A program made the translations under genes and the position numbers. DNA of 64,000 nucleotides from CAWFGS01 sp963815535 (lineage in GTDB: Bacteria > Pseudomonadota > Alphaproteobacteria > Sphingomonadales > Sphingomonadaceae): assembly GCA_963815535.1 (NCBI GenBank), contig CAWFGS010000001.1:186001-250000 (forward strand), given 5' to 3'. Each line of letters starts with the position of its first letter. The first letter of the stretch is position 1. Below are positions 38,393 through 46,844 of this stretch, piece by piece. The notes beneath the pieces are model-generated. The model was not told where the DNA came from, ran no database searches, and saw nothing but the letters and a program-made list of their open reading frames with translations.

Positions 38393-39825
38393 ACGTTTTC
38401 CCCTTGAGCAGACGCCAGTCGCTCTTGCGCGCGCGCAACCTGTTCCCGAACGCGCACAGGCGCGGTCCCGCCATAGGAATTGCGCGACGCGACGGAGGCA
38501 TCCACGCCCAGCGCGGCGAACACGCGATCGTCGATCCGCGCGTCGATGGCTTGCAATTCCTCCAGCGACAGCGCGTCCAGCGCCACGCCCCGCTTCTCCG
38601 CCAGTTTCACGGCCGCGCCGGTGATATGATGCGCTTCGCGGAAGGGAATGCCGCGAGTGCGAACCAGCCAGTCTGCGAGATCGGTCGCAGTGGCATAGCC
38701 AAGCTCCGCCGCCTGACGCATCCGGTCGGTTCGGAAAGCGGCATCGGCGACGATACCGGTCATCGCTGCAATGGACAAAGCGAGCAGCCCCGCCGCTTCG
38801 AACACGGGCGGCTTGTCGTCCTGCATGTCCTTTGAATAGGCGAGCGGCAGACCTTTCATCGTCACCATCAGCGCGGTGGTTGCGCCGATGATCCGCCCGC
38901 TATGCCCACGTACCAGTTCGGCGGCGTCCGGATTCTTCTTTTGCGGCATGATGGAACTGCCGGTGGAAAGCGTATCGGGCATCCGAACGAAGCCGAAAGG
39001 CTGGCTGGCCCAGATGATCATTTCTTCGGCCAGCCGTGACAGATGCAGCGAACACTGGCTGGCGGCGGTCAGGTAATCCAGCGCGAAATCGCGATCCGAT
39101 ACCGCATCCAGGCTGTTGGCGGTCGGGCGATCGAACCCCAGCGCGCGCGCCGTGCGTTCGCGGTCGATGGGAAAGCCGGTTCCCGCCAGAGCGGCGCTGC
39201 CCAGCGGGCATTCGTTCAACCGGTCGAGCGCCGCAGCGAAGCGTGCCGCATCGCGGTCCAGCATTTCGAAATAGGCCAGCAGATGATGCCCCAGCGTCAC
39301 CGGCTGCGCGGTTTGCAAATGCGTGAAGCCGGGCATGATTGCGTCCGCATGTTCGCCCGCGCGCCGCACCAGCGCAGCCTGCAGCGCGCGAATACCGGCG
39401 AGCGCATCGGTCGTCGCAGCGCGGACCCACAGCCGGAAATCAGTCGCGACCTGGTCGTTGCGACTGCGCGCGGTATGCAGTCGCCCGGCAGCAGGGCCGA
39501 TCAACTGCGTTAGCCGTGCCTCCACCGTCATGTGAATATCTTCGAGATCCCAGTCTTCGGGCACGCCGTCGCGTTCGTATTCGCCCGCAATCGTATCCAG
39601 CCCGCCATCGATCGCGGCGGCGTCTTCGGCGGAGATGATGTCCTGCGCCGCCAGCATCGCGACATGAACCCTGGATGCGGCGATATCCTGACGCCACAAA
39701 GCCTTGTCGAAGGGAATAGAGGCGTTGATTTCGCGCATGATCGCGCTAGGTCCGGCGGCGAACCTCCCCCCCCACATCTGGTTGGAGCTGCCGCCCGTGC
39801 CGTCCAAATTCGCTTTGCCGTTCAT
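38389..39825 (-). CDS. argH: Argininosuccinate lyase
   Basis: Cleaves argininosuccinate to arginine and fumarate. An intact frame. Signatures: MWGGRFAAGPSAIMREINAS at the start of the conserved part, HTARSRNDQVATDFRLW, PGFTHLQTAQPVTLGHHLLA, and the fumarase-lyase signature GSSIMPQKKNPD with the catalytic Ser. ATG 39825 (MNGKANLDG) gives 478 residues; ATG 39777 just before WGGRF would avoid overlapping the divergent TlpA gene. The stop overlaps the lptM start. Confidence 0.95.
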   Translation of the reverse strand: MNGKANLDGTGGSSNQMWGGRFAAGPSAIMREINASIPFDKALWRQDIAASRVHVAMLAAQDIISAEDAAAIDGGLDTIAGEYERDGVPEDWDLEDIHMTVEARLTQLIGPAAGRLHTARSRNDQVATDFRLWVRAATTDALAGIRALQAALVRRAGEHADAIMPGFTHLQTAQPVTLGHHLLAYFEMLDRDAARFAAALDRLNECPLGSAALAGTGFPIDRERTARALGFDRPTANSLDAVSDRDFALDYLTAASQCSLHLSRLAEEMIIWASQPFGFVRMPDTLSTGSSIMPQKKNPDAAELVRGHSGRIIGATTALMVTMKGLPLAYSKDMQDDKPPVFEAAGLLALSIAAMTGIVADAAFRTDRMRQAAELGYATATDLADWLVRTRGIPFREAHHITGAAVKLAEKRGVALDALSLEELQAIDARIDDRVFAALGVDASVASRNSYGGTAPVRVREQVARAQERLASAQGENV

Positions 39826-40375
39826 ATTGTGCGCCGTAACCCTGATGCTTCCGGGTTGCGATAGGGAAGCGGCCAACCCTTCGCAAGCGGACGCTGGGCA
39901 GCAGGGCGATACCACGCCAGCTGCACCGACCAGCGGACTGGACCGCAGCCGGGCCGGCACGCTGATGCCGGCGGTGGCTCTGACCGACCCCGACGATCGG
40001 ACGCTCAACACTGCCGCCGTTCAGGGGGAGCCGGTGCTGGTAAACCTGTGGGCGACGTGGTGCGCGCCATGCGTCAAGGAACTGCCGCTGCTGGACGATC
40101 TGGCTGCCGATTACGACGGACGGATGCGCGTGCTGACCGTCAGTCAGGATCTGGAAGGCGCGGCCAAGGTCGCCCCTTTCTTCGCGGAACGGGACTTCGC
40201 CATGCTGCAACCTTGGCTCGACCCGAAAAATGCGCTCGGCTTCGCCCTTGGCGGCAGCGGCGGTTTGCCGGTGACGGTTATGTATGACGATCGCGGGCAG
40301 GAAATCTGGCGCTATATCGGCGATTACGATTGGTCGTCCGCCGAAGCGCGAGCGTTGATCGACGGTTCTCTGTAA
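39797..40375 (+). CDS. TlpA-like periplasmic thioredoxin lipoprotein
   Basis: About 192 residues. GTG 39797 opens a lipoprotein signal (FALPFILCAVTLMLPGC, acylated Cys about residue 19). The thioredoxin domain follows with NLWATWCAPCVKELPLLDDL, redox motif WCAPC, and the cis-Pro region GLPVTVMYD. It probably reduces periplasmic disulfides, as in cytochrome c maturation. Its start lies inside the divergent argH coding region if argH starts at 39825, so the promoters must lie within coding sequence. Confidence 0.85.
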   Translation: MPSKFALPFILCAVTLMLPGCDREAANPSQADAGQQGDTTPAAPTSGLDRSRAGTLMPAVALTDPDDRTLNTAAVQGEPVLVNLWATWCAPCVKELPLLDDLAADYDGRMRVLTVSQDLEGAAKVAPFFAERDFAMLQPWLDPKNALGFALGGSGGLPVTVMYDDRGQEIWRYIGDYDWSSAEARALIDGSL

Positions 40376-40442
40376 TGCGCCCCTCGATTTGGTTGCGCCG
40401 CAATTAACCATTTGAAAAGGGGCCGCATCCTACTTCGGCATC

Positions 40443-40868
40443 ATGAGTATGATGCACGACAAAATCACCGGCAAGGCCATTTCCGGCGGACGCCCGCTGA
40501 CCAAGGACGAGCTGGATGGGTTGGCAAAAGACCAGCTGGCCGCACTGCGACAGGCGTTCACTCGCCATCCCGCCCTGGAAAAGACGGACGACGCGATGGA
40601 CCTGCGCGTCGCGGAAGAATTGCGGCTGGTCGAACGGATGCTGGAAATGGTGGAAGCGCGCGTGGCCGATCCGGCGGCGAAGAAAAGCCTGCAACAATCC
40701 GAAGACATGATCGAAGACCTGGCCACCATCGTCGAGGCGGACGATCCGTGCGAAGCGTTGAGCCGCGTCGATCCCGATCTGGGGCGGCGGCTGACGCGGC
40801 GTTCGCTGAACGGCGAAGCCGGCCCGTGCGACAATCGCAAGCCCATCGATCTGCGTAAGCTGGGGTAA
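40443..40868 (+). CDS. Conserved hypothetical protein, alpha-helical
   Basis: 141 residues, intact, starting ATG 40443. It is charged and strongly helical (RVAEELRLVERMLEMVEARV; QQSEDMIEDLATIVE), with no signal peptide, membrane segment or catalytic motif. I do not recognise it. It lies between the TlpA gene and tRNA-Val; the upstream 67 bases show no clear promoter. Codon use is like its neighbours. Confidence 0.6.
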   Translation: MSMMHDKITGKAISGGRPLTKDELDGLAKDQLAALRQAFTRHPALEKTDDAMDLRVAEELRLVERMLEMVEARVADPAAKKSLQQSEDMIEDLATIVEADDPCEALSRVDPDLGRRLTRRSLNGEAGPCDNRKPIDLRKLG

Positions 40869-40899
40869 TCGTTCGCGAGACATCGTCTGCAGCACGAAA

Positions 40900-40975
40900 T
40901 GGTGGGCGATGACGGGCTCGAACCGCCGACCCTCTCGGTGTAAACGAGATGCTCTACCAACTGAGCTAATCGCCC
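40900..40975 (-). tRNA. tRNA-Val (anticodon UAC)
   Basis: A 76-nt cloverleaf with encoded CCA. Acceptor stem GGGCGAT with ATCGCCC, D arm TAGCTCAGTTGGTAGAGC, anticodon loop TTTACAC on a CTCG/CGAG stem, and T arm GGTTCGAGCC. The anticodon TAC reads valine. Confidence 0.97.
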
Positions 40976-41113
40976 CATTTCACGTCCCGCCGATCGCTAC
41001 GCGCGTGGGCGATAGGCGTCCCATAACGGCAAACAGGTTAAAATCAATCGCGATAGTCGGGCTTTTATCGCGCGTGGCTTGCGCCGCGCCGGTGGGGGCG
41101 ACACAAGCGGCGC

Positions 41114-42106
41114 ATGACCGAACAGACATCGTCGCCCTTCGTGCAAGTTCTGGCCACCGGCGGGACCATCGCCGGGGTGGCGGGTTCGGCCATCAGGCGC
41201 GACTACCGATCCGGGCAGGTCGGGATCGGCGAATTGCTCGATGAGGTCGCGGCGCTCGGCCTGCCTGCCGAATTGCGCGGCGAACAGGTTGCCAATATCG
41301 ATTCAAGCGATGTGGGGCAGGCTTTATGGCGCGATCTGCATCGGCGAGTAGAGGCAGCGCTGGCCAATCCGGACTGCAACGGGATCATTGTGACGCATGG
41401 CACGGACACGGCGGAGGAGACCGCGTTCCTGCTCGACCTGACCTTGCCGACGCCCAAGCCGATCGTCATGGTGGGGGCCATGCGCGCAGCGGACGCGGTG
41501 GGCAGCGACGGGTTGCGGAATATGGCGAATGCGGTCCGGGTGGCGAGCGATCCTGCAAGCGCCGGGCGCGGCGTGCTGCTGGTGATGGGCGACCGTATCT
41601 TCGCCGCGCGCGACGTTCGCAAGGCGCATACGCAAGGGGTGGATGCGTTTCGCGGCTATCCGCGCGGGCCGGCGGGGCACGTGACGCCCGCGTCGCTCGA
41701 CTGGTTCTCGCCCCCGTGGCGCGCAGGCGAACCGGCGCGCCATGCGTTTTACGAGACTTTGCCGCCTGTCGGCATCATCCACGCCTATGCCGGAATGCCG
41801 GACGACACGGTCGATCAGGCGCTGGCGGGCAGGGCACGCGGGCTGGTTTTCGCGGGCTTCGGTCAGGGCAATGCGCCTGTGGGCATACGGCGGAAACTGG
41901 GCGATGCGGCGGCGGCAGGCGTTCTGGTCGTCCGGTCCAGCCGGGTGGACGAGGGGTTGGTCGATCGCGAGCCTGACGACGACCGGCATGGCTTGATCGC
42001 AGGACGGGCGCTGGGTCCGGCGAAGGCGCGCATATTGCTGCAGGTGTTGCTGGCCGATGGGGTGACGGATTGGCGAATCGCGCAGACCGAGTTCGACCGG
42101 CGTTAG
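41114..42106 (+). CDS. Type II-like asparaginase
   Basis: Hydrolyses asparagine to aspartate and ammonia. An intact 330 residues starting at ATG 41114. The two catalytic threonine motifs are clear: LATGGTIAG near residue 14-22 and IIVTHGTDTAEETAFLLDL near residue 90. No signal peptide is seen, so the enzyme is probably cytoplasmic despite its type II-like motifs. Its TAG stop lies within a 12-bp tandem duplication. The preceding 138 bases after tRNA-Val hold no feature I can recognise. Confidence 0.88.
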   Translation: MTEQTSSPFVQVLATGGTIAGVAGSAIRRDYRSGQVGIGELLDEVAALGLPAELRGEQVANIDSSDVGQALWRDLHRRVEAALANPDCNGIIVTHGTDTAEETAFLLDLTLPTPKPIVMVGAMRAADAVGSDGLRNMANAVRVASDPASAGRGVLLVMGDRIFAARDVRKAHTQGVDAFRGYPRGPAGHVTPASLDWFSPPWRAGEPARHAFYETLPPVGIIHAYAGMPDDTVDQALAGRARGLVFAGFGQGNAPVGIRRKLGDAAAAGVLVVRSSRVDEGLVDREPDDDRHGLIAGRALGPAKARILLQVLLADGVTDWRIAQTEFDRR

Positions 42107-42198
42107 GCAGGGCGTTAGGCAGGGCGTTTTCCCACCCGGCTGCGACGAATTTGTCGACGCCGTAAGTCTTGCTCCCCTCCCCGCAAGCGGGAAGGGGA
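42101..42198. repeat. 12-bp tandem duplication and convergent hairpin terminator
   Basis: CGTTAGGCAGGG occurs twice in direct succession (42101-42124), the first copy holding the asparaginase stop. Farther on, TCCCCTCCCCGC (42173-42184) pairs with GCGGGAAGGGGA (42187-42198) over 11 of 12 positions around a 2-base loop. Lying between converging genes, the hairpin can serve as a two-way terminator. Confidence 0.5.
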
Positions 42199-42213
42199 AG
42201 CCCTAAAGACAAA

Positions 42214-43326
42214 TTACCCGTGCGGCGTGACCAGATACTTTTCGCCCGTTTTCATTGCGCGGTAATTGATCGCCGCGTCCTTCTCCAACATGCCGTCCAG
42301 CGTCACCTTACTCTTGTAATGGCTGGCGAAAGTGGTCGTCATGTTGTCAAGCACCCGCTTCCGCATCCGCATGACGGTTTCCATGCCCGCTTTTTGCAGG
42401 AACGGGGTCAACAGCCAGCCAGACAGGGTAAAACCGAAACCGTAGGATGGGGTCAGGACGGTGGGCGAAAGGTCCAGCCGGCCGTAGATGTACATCTTCT
42501 TGTCCTGGTCCGAACCGTAGCGGTTATATTCGGACATCTTGCCCATCGCGACCTGTTCCATCGCCTTGAACGCGCTGTCGATCGACTTGCCGCCGCCGAT
42601 CGGGTCGAACCCGAAATACGCGTCGGTTTCATCGATCGCGGCCCGCAGCTGTTTCATGTAATCGTCGTCCGACGAATTAACGATATGCTTCGCGCCCAGA
42701 CCTTTCAGCAGATCGACATGCTCCTGCTTACGAACGACATTGACCAGTTCGATGCCGTCTTCCTGGCATATCTTGTTCAGCATTTGCCCCAGATTGGACG
42801 CAGCGGCGAAATGCAGGATTGCCTTTTGCCCTTCCATCTTCGCCGTTTCGACGAAGCCCAGCGCGGTCATCGGGTTGACGAAAGCCGACGCGCCATCTTC
42901 GGCCGAAATATCGCCTAGCGGCAGGCACATCGGCGCCTGTGCCAACGCATATTGGGAAAAGGCGTTGCCTGGCACGCAGGCGACCCGCTGCCCCATCAAC
43001 GCCTGTGCTGCGTCGTCTTCCCCCGCTGCGACGACCGTGCCTGCGCCTTCGTTACCGACCGGCATACGCTGGCCATGACGCCCCTTGGCCGCGCTGGCGA
43101 AGGGTTCGGGCATTTTGGCGACGATCTTGCCCGGCGAATAATCCGCATTGTCGAGATCGGCAGGGCCGAACAGCAGCGCCAGATCGGACGGGTTGATCGG
43201 TGCGGCTTCCATCTTCACCAGCACCTGCGCCCCCTTCGGTTCGGGGAATTGCGCGTCGCCGACTTCCACGGTCAGCGTGCCGTCGGCCGCCAGGGTGGAA
43301 AAGATCTGCTTGCCGCTGGTAGTCAT
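42214..43326 (-). CDS. Quinone-oxidoreductase-like medium-chain dehydrogenase (MDR)
   Basis: An intact 370 residues. GroES-like N-terminal half (GAQVLVKMEAAPINPSDLAL; VGNEGAGTVVAAG) and Rossmann domain (NPMTALGFVETAKMEGQKAI; AAASNLGQMLNKIC). The zinc-ligand cysteines of alcohol dehydrogenases are missing from the expected positions, so this belongs to the zinc-independent quinone-reductase/enoyl-reductase side of the family. The substrate is unknown. The start overlaps the truA stop (ATGA), an unusual pairing for a tRNA-modification gene. Confidence 0.82.
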   Translation of the reverse strand: MTTSGKQIFSTLAADGTLTVEVGDAQFPEPKGAQVLVKMEAAPINPSDLALLFGPADLDNADYSPGKIVAKMPEPFASAAKGRHGQRMPVGNEGAGTVVAAGEDDAAQALMGQRVACVPGNAFSQYALAQAPMCLPLGDISAEDGASAFVNPMTALGFVETAKMEGQKAILHFAAASNLGQMLNKICQEDGIELVNVVRKQEHVDLLKGLGAKHIVNSSDDDYMKQLRAAIDETDAYFGFDPIGGGKSIDSAFKAMEQVAMGKMSEYNRYGSDQDKKMYIYGRLDLSPTVLTPSYGFGFTLSGWLLTPFLQKAGMETVMRMRKRVLDNMTTTFASHYKSKVTLDGMLEKDAAINYRAMKTGEKYLVTPHG

Positions 43327-44081
43327 AATTCGTTCTCCTGATCGGAATAGATCGCCGCCACGAAGTAGAGGCCATGCGGCGGTGCGTTCAACCCCAATTC
43401 GTTGCGGTCACGCGCGGACAGGGCCGATTGCAACCGGTCCGCGTTCCATTTCCCGGTCCCGACCAGCGCCAGGCAGCCGACCATCGACCGCACCTGATGA
43501 TGCAGGAAACTGCGCGCGGCGACCTCTGCCACGATCCGGTCGCCTTCCGCCCGAATGTCGAGGCGGTCGAGCGTCTTGACGGGGTCGGGCGCCTGACATT
43601 TCGTGGACCGAAACGTGGTGAAATCGTGACGGCCGATCAACACTTTCGCCGCATCCTGCATCGCCGCCACATCCAGCCGCGATTTGACTTGCCATTCGCG
43701 GTCCCACCCGATGGTCAGCGGCGCGCGGCGGTTGCGGATGAGGTAGCGGTAGCGGCGCGCGACGCAGGAAAACCGTGCGTGCCAGTCGTCCGGCACGACC
43801 TCGCATGCATTGATCGCGATCGGATGGGGGCGCAATGTTGCGTTCAGCGCCTCCATCAACCGGAACGCCCTCATGGGTTTGGCGATGTCGATATGGCAGC
43901 GCATGGCCAACGCATGGACGCCCGCATCGGTGCGGCCTGCGGAAAACAGCTGCGTGCGTTCCCCGGTGATCGCGAACGCCGCATCCTCGATCGCCTGCTG
44001 CACGGTCATTCCCTGCGGCTGGCGTTGCAATCCCATGAAGGGGGTTCCGTCGAACTCGACGGTCAGGGCGAAGCGGGTCAC
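43323..44081 (-). CDS. truA: tRNA pseudouridine synthase A
   Basis: Forms pseudouridine at positions 38-40 of the tRNA anticodon stem-loop. An intact 252 residues. The catalytic Asp is in SAGRTDAGVHALAM (about residue 51), with VEFDGTPFMGLQRQP at the N-terminus and FLHHQVRSMVGCLALVG near the C-terminus. It lies 7 bases after fmt, so fmt-truA is an operon with the MDR gene. Confidence 0.95.
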   Translation of the reverse strand: MTRFALTVEFDGTPFMGLQRQPQGMTVQQAIEDAAFAITGERTQLFSAGRTDAGVHALAMRCHIDIAKPMRAFRLMEALNATLRPHPIAINACEVVPDDWHARFSCVARRYRYLIRNRRAPLTIGWDREWQVKSRLDVAAMQDAAKVLIGRHDFTTFRSTKCQAPDPVKTLDRLDIRAEGDRIVAEVAARSFLHHQVRSMVGCLALVGTGKWNADRLQSALSARDRNELGLNAPPHGLYFVAAIYSDQENEL

Positions 44082-44088
44082 AGGGCGT

Positions 44089-44994
44089 TCACGTCAGCAT
44101 CGTTCCCGCCGCCACCGGCATTCCGCGCAGAAAATCGTCGCGGTCCATCGCCGGTTTGCCCGCCCGCTGAATGCGCGTGGGCCGGATGGCATCCTTGCCA
44201 CAGGCGATGGTCAACCGATCGTCCAGCGTCATCCCCGCCTCGCCGGAATCCTCAAGGATTTCGACGCCCAGCAGCTTGACCCGCTCGCCCGCAATTTCGC
44301 ACCACGCGCCGGGGAAGGGGGCCATCGCGCGCACCAGCCGCTCGACCGCGACGGCGTTATCGGCAAAGTCGATCCGCGCGTCCTCCTTCGCGATCTTCTG
44401 CGCGTAGGTCGCGTCCTCGTCATCCTGCGGCACGGGGCGCAGGGCGGGCAGATCGATCAGCGTGCCGACCATCAACTGCGCGCCGAGTTCGGCCAGTTCC
44501 GCCGTCAATTCGCCCGTCGTCTTGGCGGCGACCGGCGTGCGAACGGTGGCCAGCATCGGCCCGGTGTCGAGGCCGGCCTCCATCTGCATGATGGTCACGC
44601 CCGTCACTTCGTCACCGCCCATGATCGCCCAATGGATCGGGGCCGCCCCGCGCCAGCGCGGCAGCAGGGAGGCATGGACGTTCAGACAGCCGTGTACCGG
44701 TGCATCCAGAATGCGTTGCGGCAGGATCAGACCGTAAGCCGCCACCACCGCGATATCGGCATCGTGCGCGGCGAATTCGTCATAAGCTGCATCATTTTTC
44801 AGCGAGGTCGGGCTGTATACCGGGATATCGCGCTGCTGCGCCGCGATCTGCACGGGCGAAGGTTGCAGTTTCTTGCCCCGTCCGGCCCGGCGGGGCGGCT
44901 GGGTATAGGCGGCCACTATCTCGTGCCCCGCATCGTGCAGCGCAGCCAAAGTCGGCACGGCGAAGTCCGGCGTGCCCATGAAAATGATCCGCAT
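44089..44994 (-). CDS. fmt: Methionyl-tRNA formyltransferase
   Basis: Formylates initiator Met-tRNA. An intact 301 residues: MRIIFMGTPDFAVPTLAAL at the N-terminus, the catalytic region LNVHASLLPRWRGAAPIHWA (Asn, His and the folate loop), GVTIMQMEAGLDTGPML, and the smaller C-terminal beta-barrel. Divergent from recR with a 53-base gap; peptide deformylase, which removes the formyl group, is encoded 0.7 kb away on the other strand. This fmt/def linkage is a common arrangement. Confidence 0.96.
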   Translation of the reverse strand: MRIIFMGTPDFAVPTLAALHDAGHEIVAAYTQPPRRAGRGKKLQPSPVQIAAQQRDIPVYSPTSLKNDAAYDEFAAHDADIAVVAAYGLILPQRILDAPVHGCLNVHASLLPRWRGAAPIHWAIMGGDEVTGVTIMQMEAGLDTGPMLATVRTPVAAKTTGELTAELAELGAQLMVGTLIDLPALRPVPQDDEDATYAQKIAKEDARIDFADNAVAVERLVRAMAPFPGAWCEIAGERVKLLGVEILEDSGEAGMTLDDRLTIACGKDAIRPTRIQRAGKPAMDRDDFLRGMPVAAGTMLT

Positions 44995-45047
44995 AGTGGT
45001 GCCGCCCGCCCTTTCGTTTGCAATCGCCGCGCCCTATCTTGACCCCG

Positions 45048-45644
45048 ATGGCATCGCAAGAGATCGAAACGCTGGCCGCCGCGCTGGCTCGCCTGCCGGG
45101 GCTGGGGCCGCGTTCCGCCCGGCGGGTGGTGTTGTGGTTGGTGAAACGGCGCGAAAGCGCGCTCGACCAGATTATCGACGCGCTGGGCGCGGTGCGCGAC
45201 CGGCTGGTGGAATGCGATATTTGCGGCAACGTCGATACGCAGGCGCCATGCGCGATCTGCACGGATGCGAAGCGCGATCAGCGTTCGATCTGCGTGGTGG
45301 AAGATGTCGCCGATCTGTGGGCGCTCGACCGGGCGCGGCTGTTCACCGGGCGGTATCACGTGCTGGGCGGGCGGCTGTCGGCGCTCGACGGCGTTCGGCC
45401 CGAAGATCTCGCCATCGCATCATTGCTGGACCGGGTGAAGGCGGGCGGCATCGACGAGGTGGTGCTGGCCATGAACGCCACGCTGGAAGGGCAGACGACG
45501 GCGCATTATCTGGCCGAACGGCTGGAGGATCATGCGGTCCGCATCACGCAACTGGCGCATGGCCTGCCCGTCGGCGGCGAACTGGATTATCTCGACGAAG
45601 GCACGCTGGCACAGGCGTTGCGGGCGCGGCGTCCGATTGTCTGA
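45048..45644 (+). CDS. recR: Recombination protein RecR
   Basis: 198 residues, intact. Helix-hairpin-helix LARLPGLGPRSARRVV, zinc finger CDICGNVDTQAPCAIC (four cysteines), and the Toprim domain with SICVVEDVADLWALDR and YHVLGGRLSALDGVRPEDL. Works with RecFO in loading RecA at gaps. I chose ATG 45048, whose MASQEIETL matches the family start; an upstream ATG at 45018 is unlikely. Confidence 0.96.
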   Translation: MASQEIETLAAALARLPGLGPRSARRVVLWLVKRRESALDQIIDALGAVRDRLVECDICGNVDTQAPCAICTDAKRDQRSICVVEDVADLWALDRARLFTGRYHVLGGRLSALDGVRPEDLAIASLLDRVKAGGIDEVVLAMNATLEGQTTAHYLAERLEDHAVRITQLAHGLPVGGELDYLDEGTLAQALRARRPIV

Positions 45645-45693
45645 ACCGTCACACATGGTTGCGGGCGGGCCGCGTTCGCCCTAAATACCCGGC

Positions 45694-46275
45694 ATGGCTA
45701 TTCGCGAAATTCTGGAAGTGCCGGACCCCCGGCTGAAAACCGTGTCCACCCCGGTCGATACGTTCGACGACGATTTGAAAACGCTCGTCTCGGACATGTT
45801 CGAAACGATGTATGCTGCGCCGGGCATCGGCCTGGCCGCGATACAGGTGGGCGTGCCCTTGCGCGTGCTGGTCATCGATCTGCAGGAGCCGGACGAGGAT
45901 GCCGAGCCGGTGGAATGCCGCGAGCATGCACACGAGCACGGCGCAGAAGCGCACAGCCATCAGCCGATCAAGAACGATCCGCGCGTCTATATCAATCCGG
46001 TCATCCTCGATCCCAACCCGGAACTGGCGACGTATCAGGAAGGCTGCCTGAGCGTCCCCGAAATATACGCCGATGTCGATCGGCCCGCCACTTGCCGCGT
46101 CAAGTATCAGGATATCGACGGGGCGGAGCACGAGGAACAGCTGGACGGCATGATGGCCACCTGCATCCAACATGAGATGGACCATCTGGAAGGCATTTTG
46201 TTCATCGACCACCTCAGCCGATTGAAACGGCAGATGGCGATCAAGAAACTGAACAAGATGCGGGCGGCTGCATAG
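45694..46275 (+). CDS. def: Peptide deformylase with a His-rich insertion
   Basis: Removes the N-terminal formyl group from new proteins. An intact 193 residues with the three PDF motifs: GIGLAAIQVG (about 44-53), EGCLSVPE (metal Cys118) and QHEMDHLEG (metal His160, His164). Between strands, where many homologues have a short loop, residues 75-90 carry the segment CREHAHEHGAEAHSHQ with five histidines. It is too far in sequence from the active site to judge its role; metal buffering or storage is one possibility. It lies 50 bases after recR. Confidence 0.94.
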   Translation: MAIREILEVPDPRLKTVSTPVDTFDDDLKTLVSDMFETMYAAPGIGLAAIQVGVPLRVLVIDLQEPDEDAEPVECREHAHEHGAEAHSHQPIKNDPRVYINPVILDPNPELATYQEGCLSVPEIYADVDRPATCRVKYQDIDGAEHEEQLDGMMATCIQHEMDHLEGILFIDHLSRLKRQMAIKKLNKMRAAA

Positions 46276-46290
46276 GTTGAACCCCTCGCC

Positions 46291-46377
46291 CGTCATCCCC
46301 GCGAAGGCGGGGATCCAGCTTCTTTTATGGACAGTCCGCTTCTGAGTGGCTGGGTTCCAGCCTTCGCGCGAATGACG
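46291..46377. repeat. Inverted-repeat (REP/BIME-like) element
   Basis: CGTCATCCCCGCGAAGGC (46291-46308) is matched at 16 of 18 positions by the reverse complement of GCCTTCGCGCGAATGACG (46360-46377), with a 51-base centre. The left arm also folds as CCCCGC/GCGGGG. Similar palindromes are widespread in sphingomonad and other proteobacterial genomes. Here it lies between the converging def and four-helix genes and can terminate both. Confidence 0.7.
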
Positions 46378-46442
46378 AGGTAAGGGTAGGGAAATGTCGA
46401 GGCGAAGGTGCAGCGAGCAAGATCGTCGCACCCCCCCAACAA

Positions 46443-46844
46443 TCAGTCCCGGCCCAAACCCTGCACCGCTTTCGTCACATCGTCGATCACTTCGCGGCAC
46501 ATGCGTGCACAGCGGGTGCAGTGCGGATCGTTATGCTTCGAACAATGTTCCAGGCACGCTTCGCATGCGATGATCGTTGCCGCGCCGATCGCCTTGATCG
46601 CGCCGACATTCCCGCCGGTCCGGCGGCTCGCCATGCGATAGAATGCGGTGCACGCATCCGATGCGTCGAGGCAGGCGCGGATGCATTCCTTGCGATCCGC
46701 CGCGTTGTCCTCCGCCAGACAGGCATCGGCGCAACTGTTCATGATCGCCGCGCCGTACATCGCGTGCTTGACCGCTTCGCCCAATTGTTCGTTGTAATCG
46801 TCGCCCACTTGCGGGTGGTCCTGAATCATTTCCTTGATCGACAT
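46443..46844 (-). CDS. Cys-rich four-helix-bundle protein (DUF326/Csp-like, probable copper binder)
   Basis: 133 residues with eleven cysteines (38, 42, 54, 58, 65, 94, 97, 101, 109, 112 and 116) arranged in CxxxC and CxxC spacings along amphipathic helices, plus His100, 104 and 108. This matches the four-helix-bundle copper-storage (Csp) and DUF326 family, which bind Cu(I) in the bundle core. No signal peptide, so the cytosolic Csp3-like form is implied. The start ATG 46844 has AGGAG upstream. No copper exporter or CueR gene is adjacent. Confidence 0.82.
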   Translation of the reverse strand: MSIKEMIQDHPQVGDDYNEQLGEAVKHAMYGAAIMNSCADACLAEDNAADRKECIRACLDASDACTAFYRMASRRTGGNVGAIKAIGAATIIACEACLEHCSKHNDPHCTRCARMCREVIDDVTKAVQGLGRD

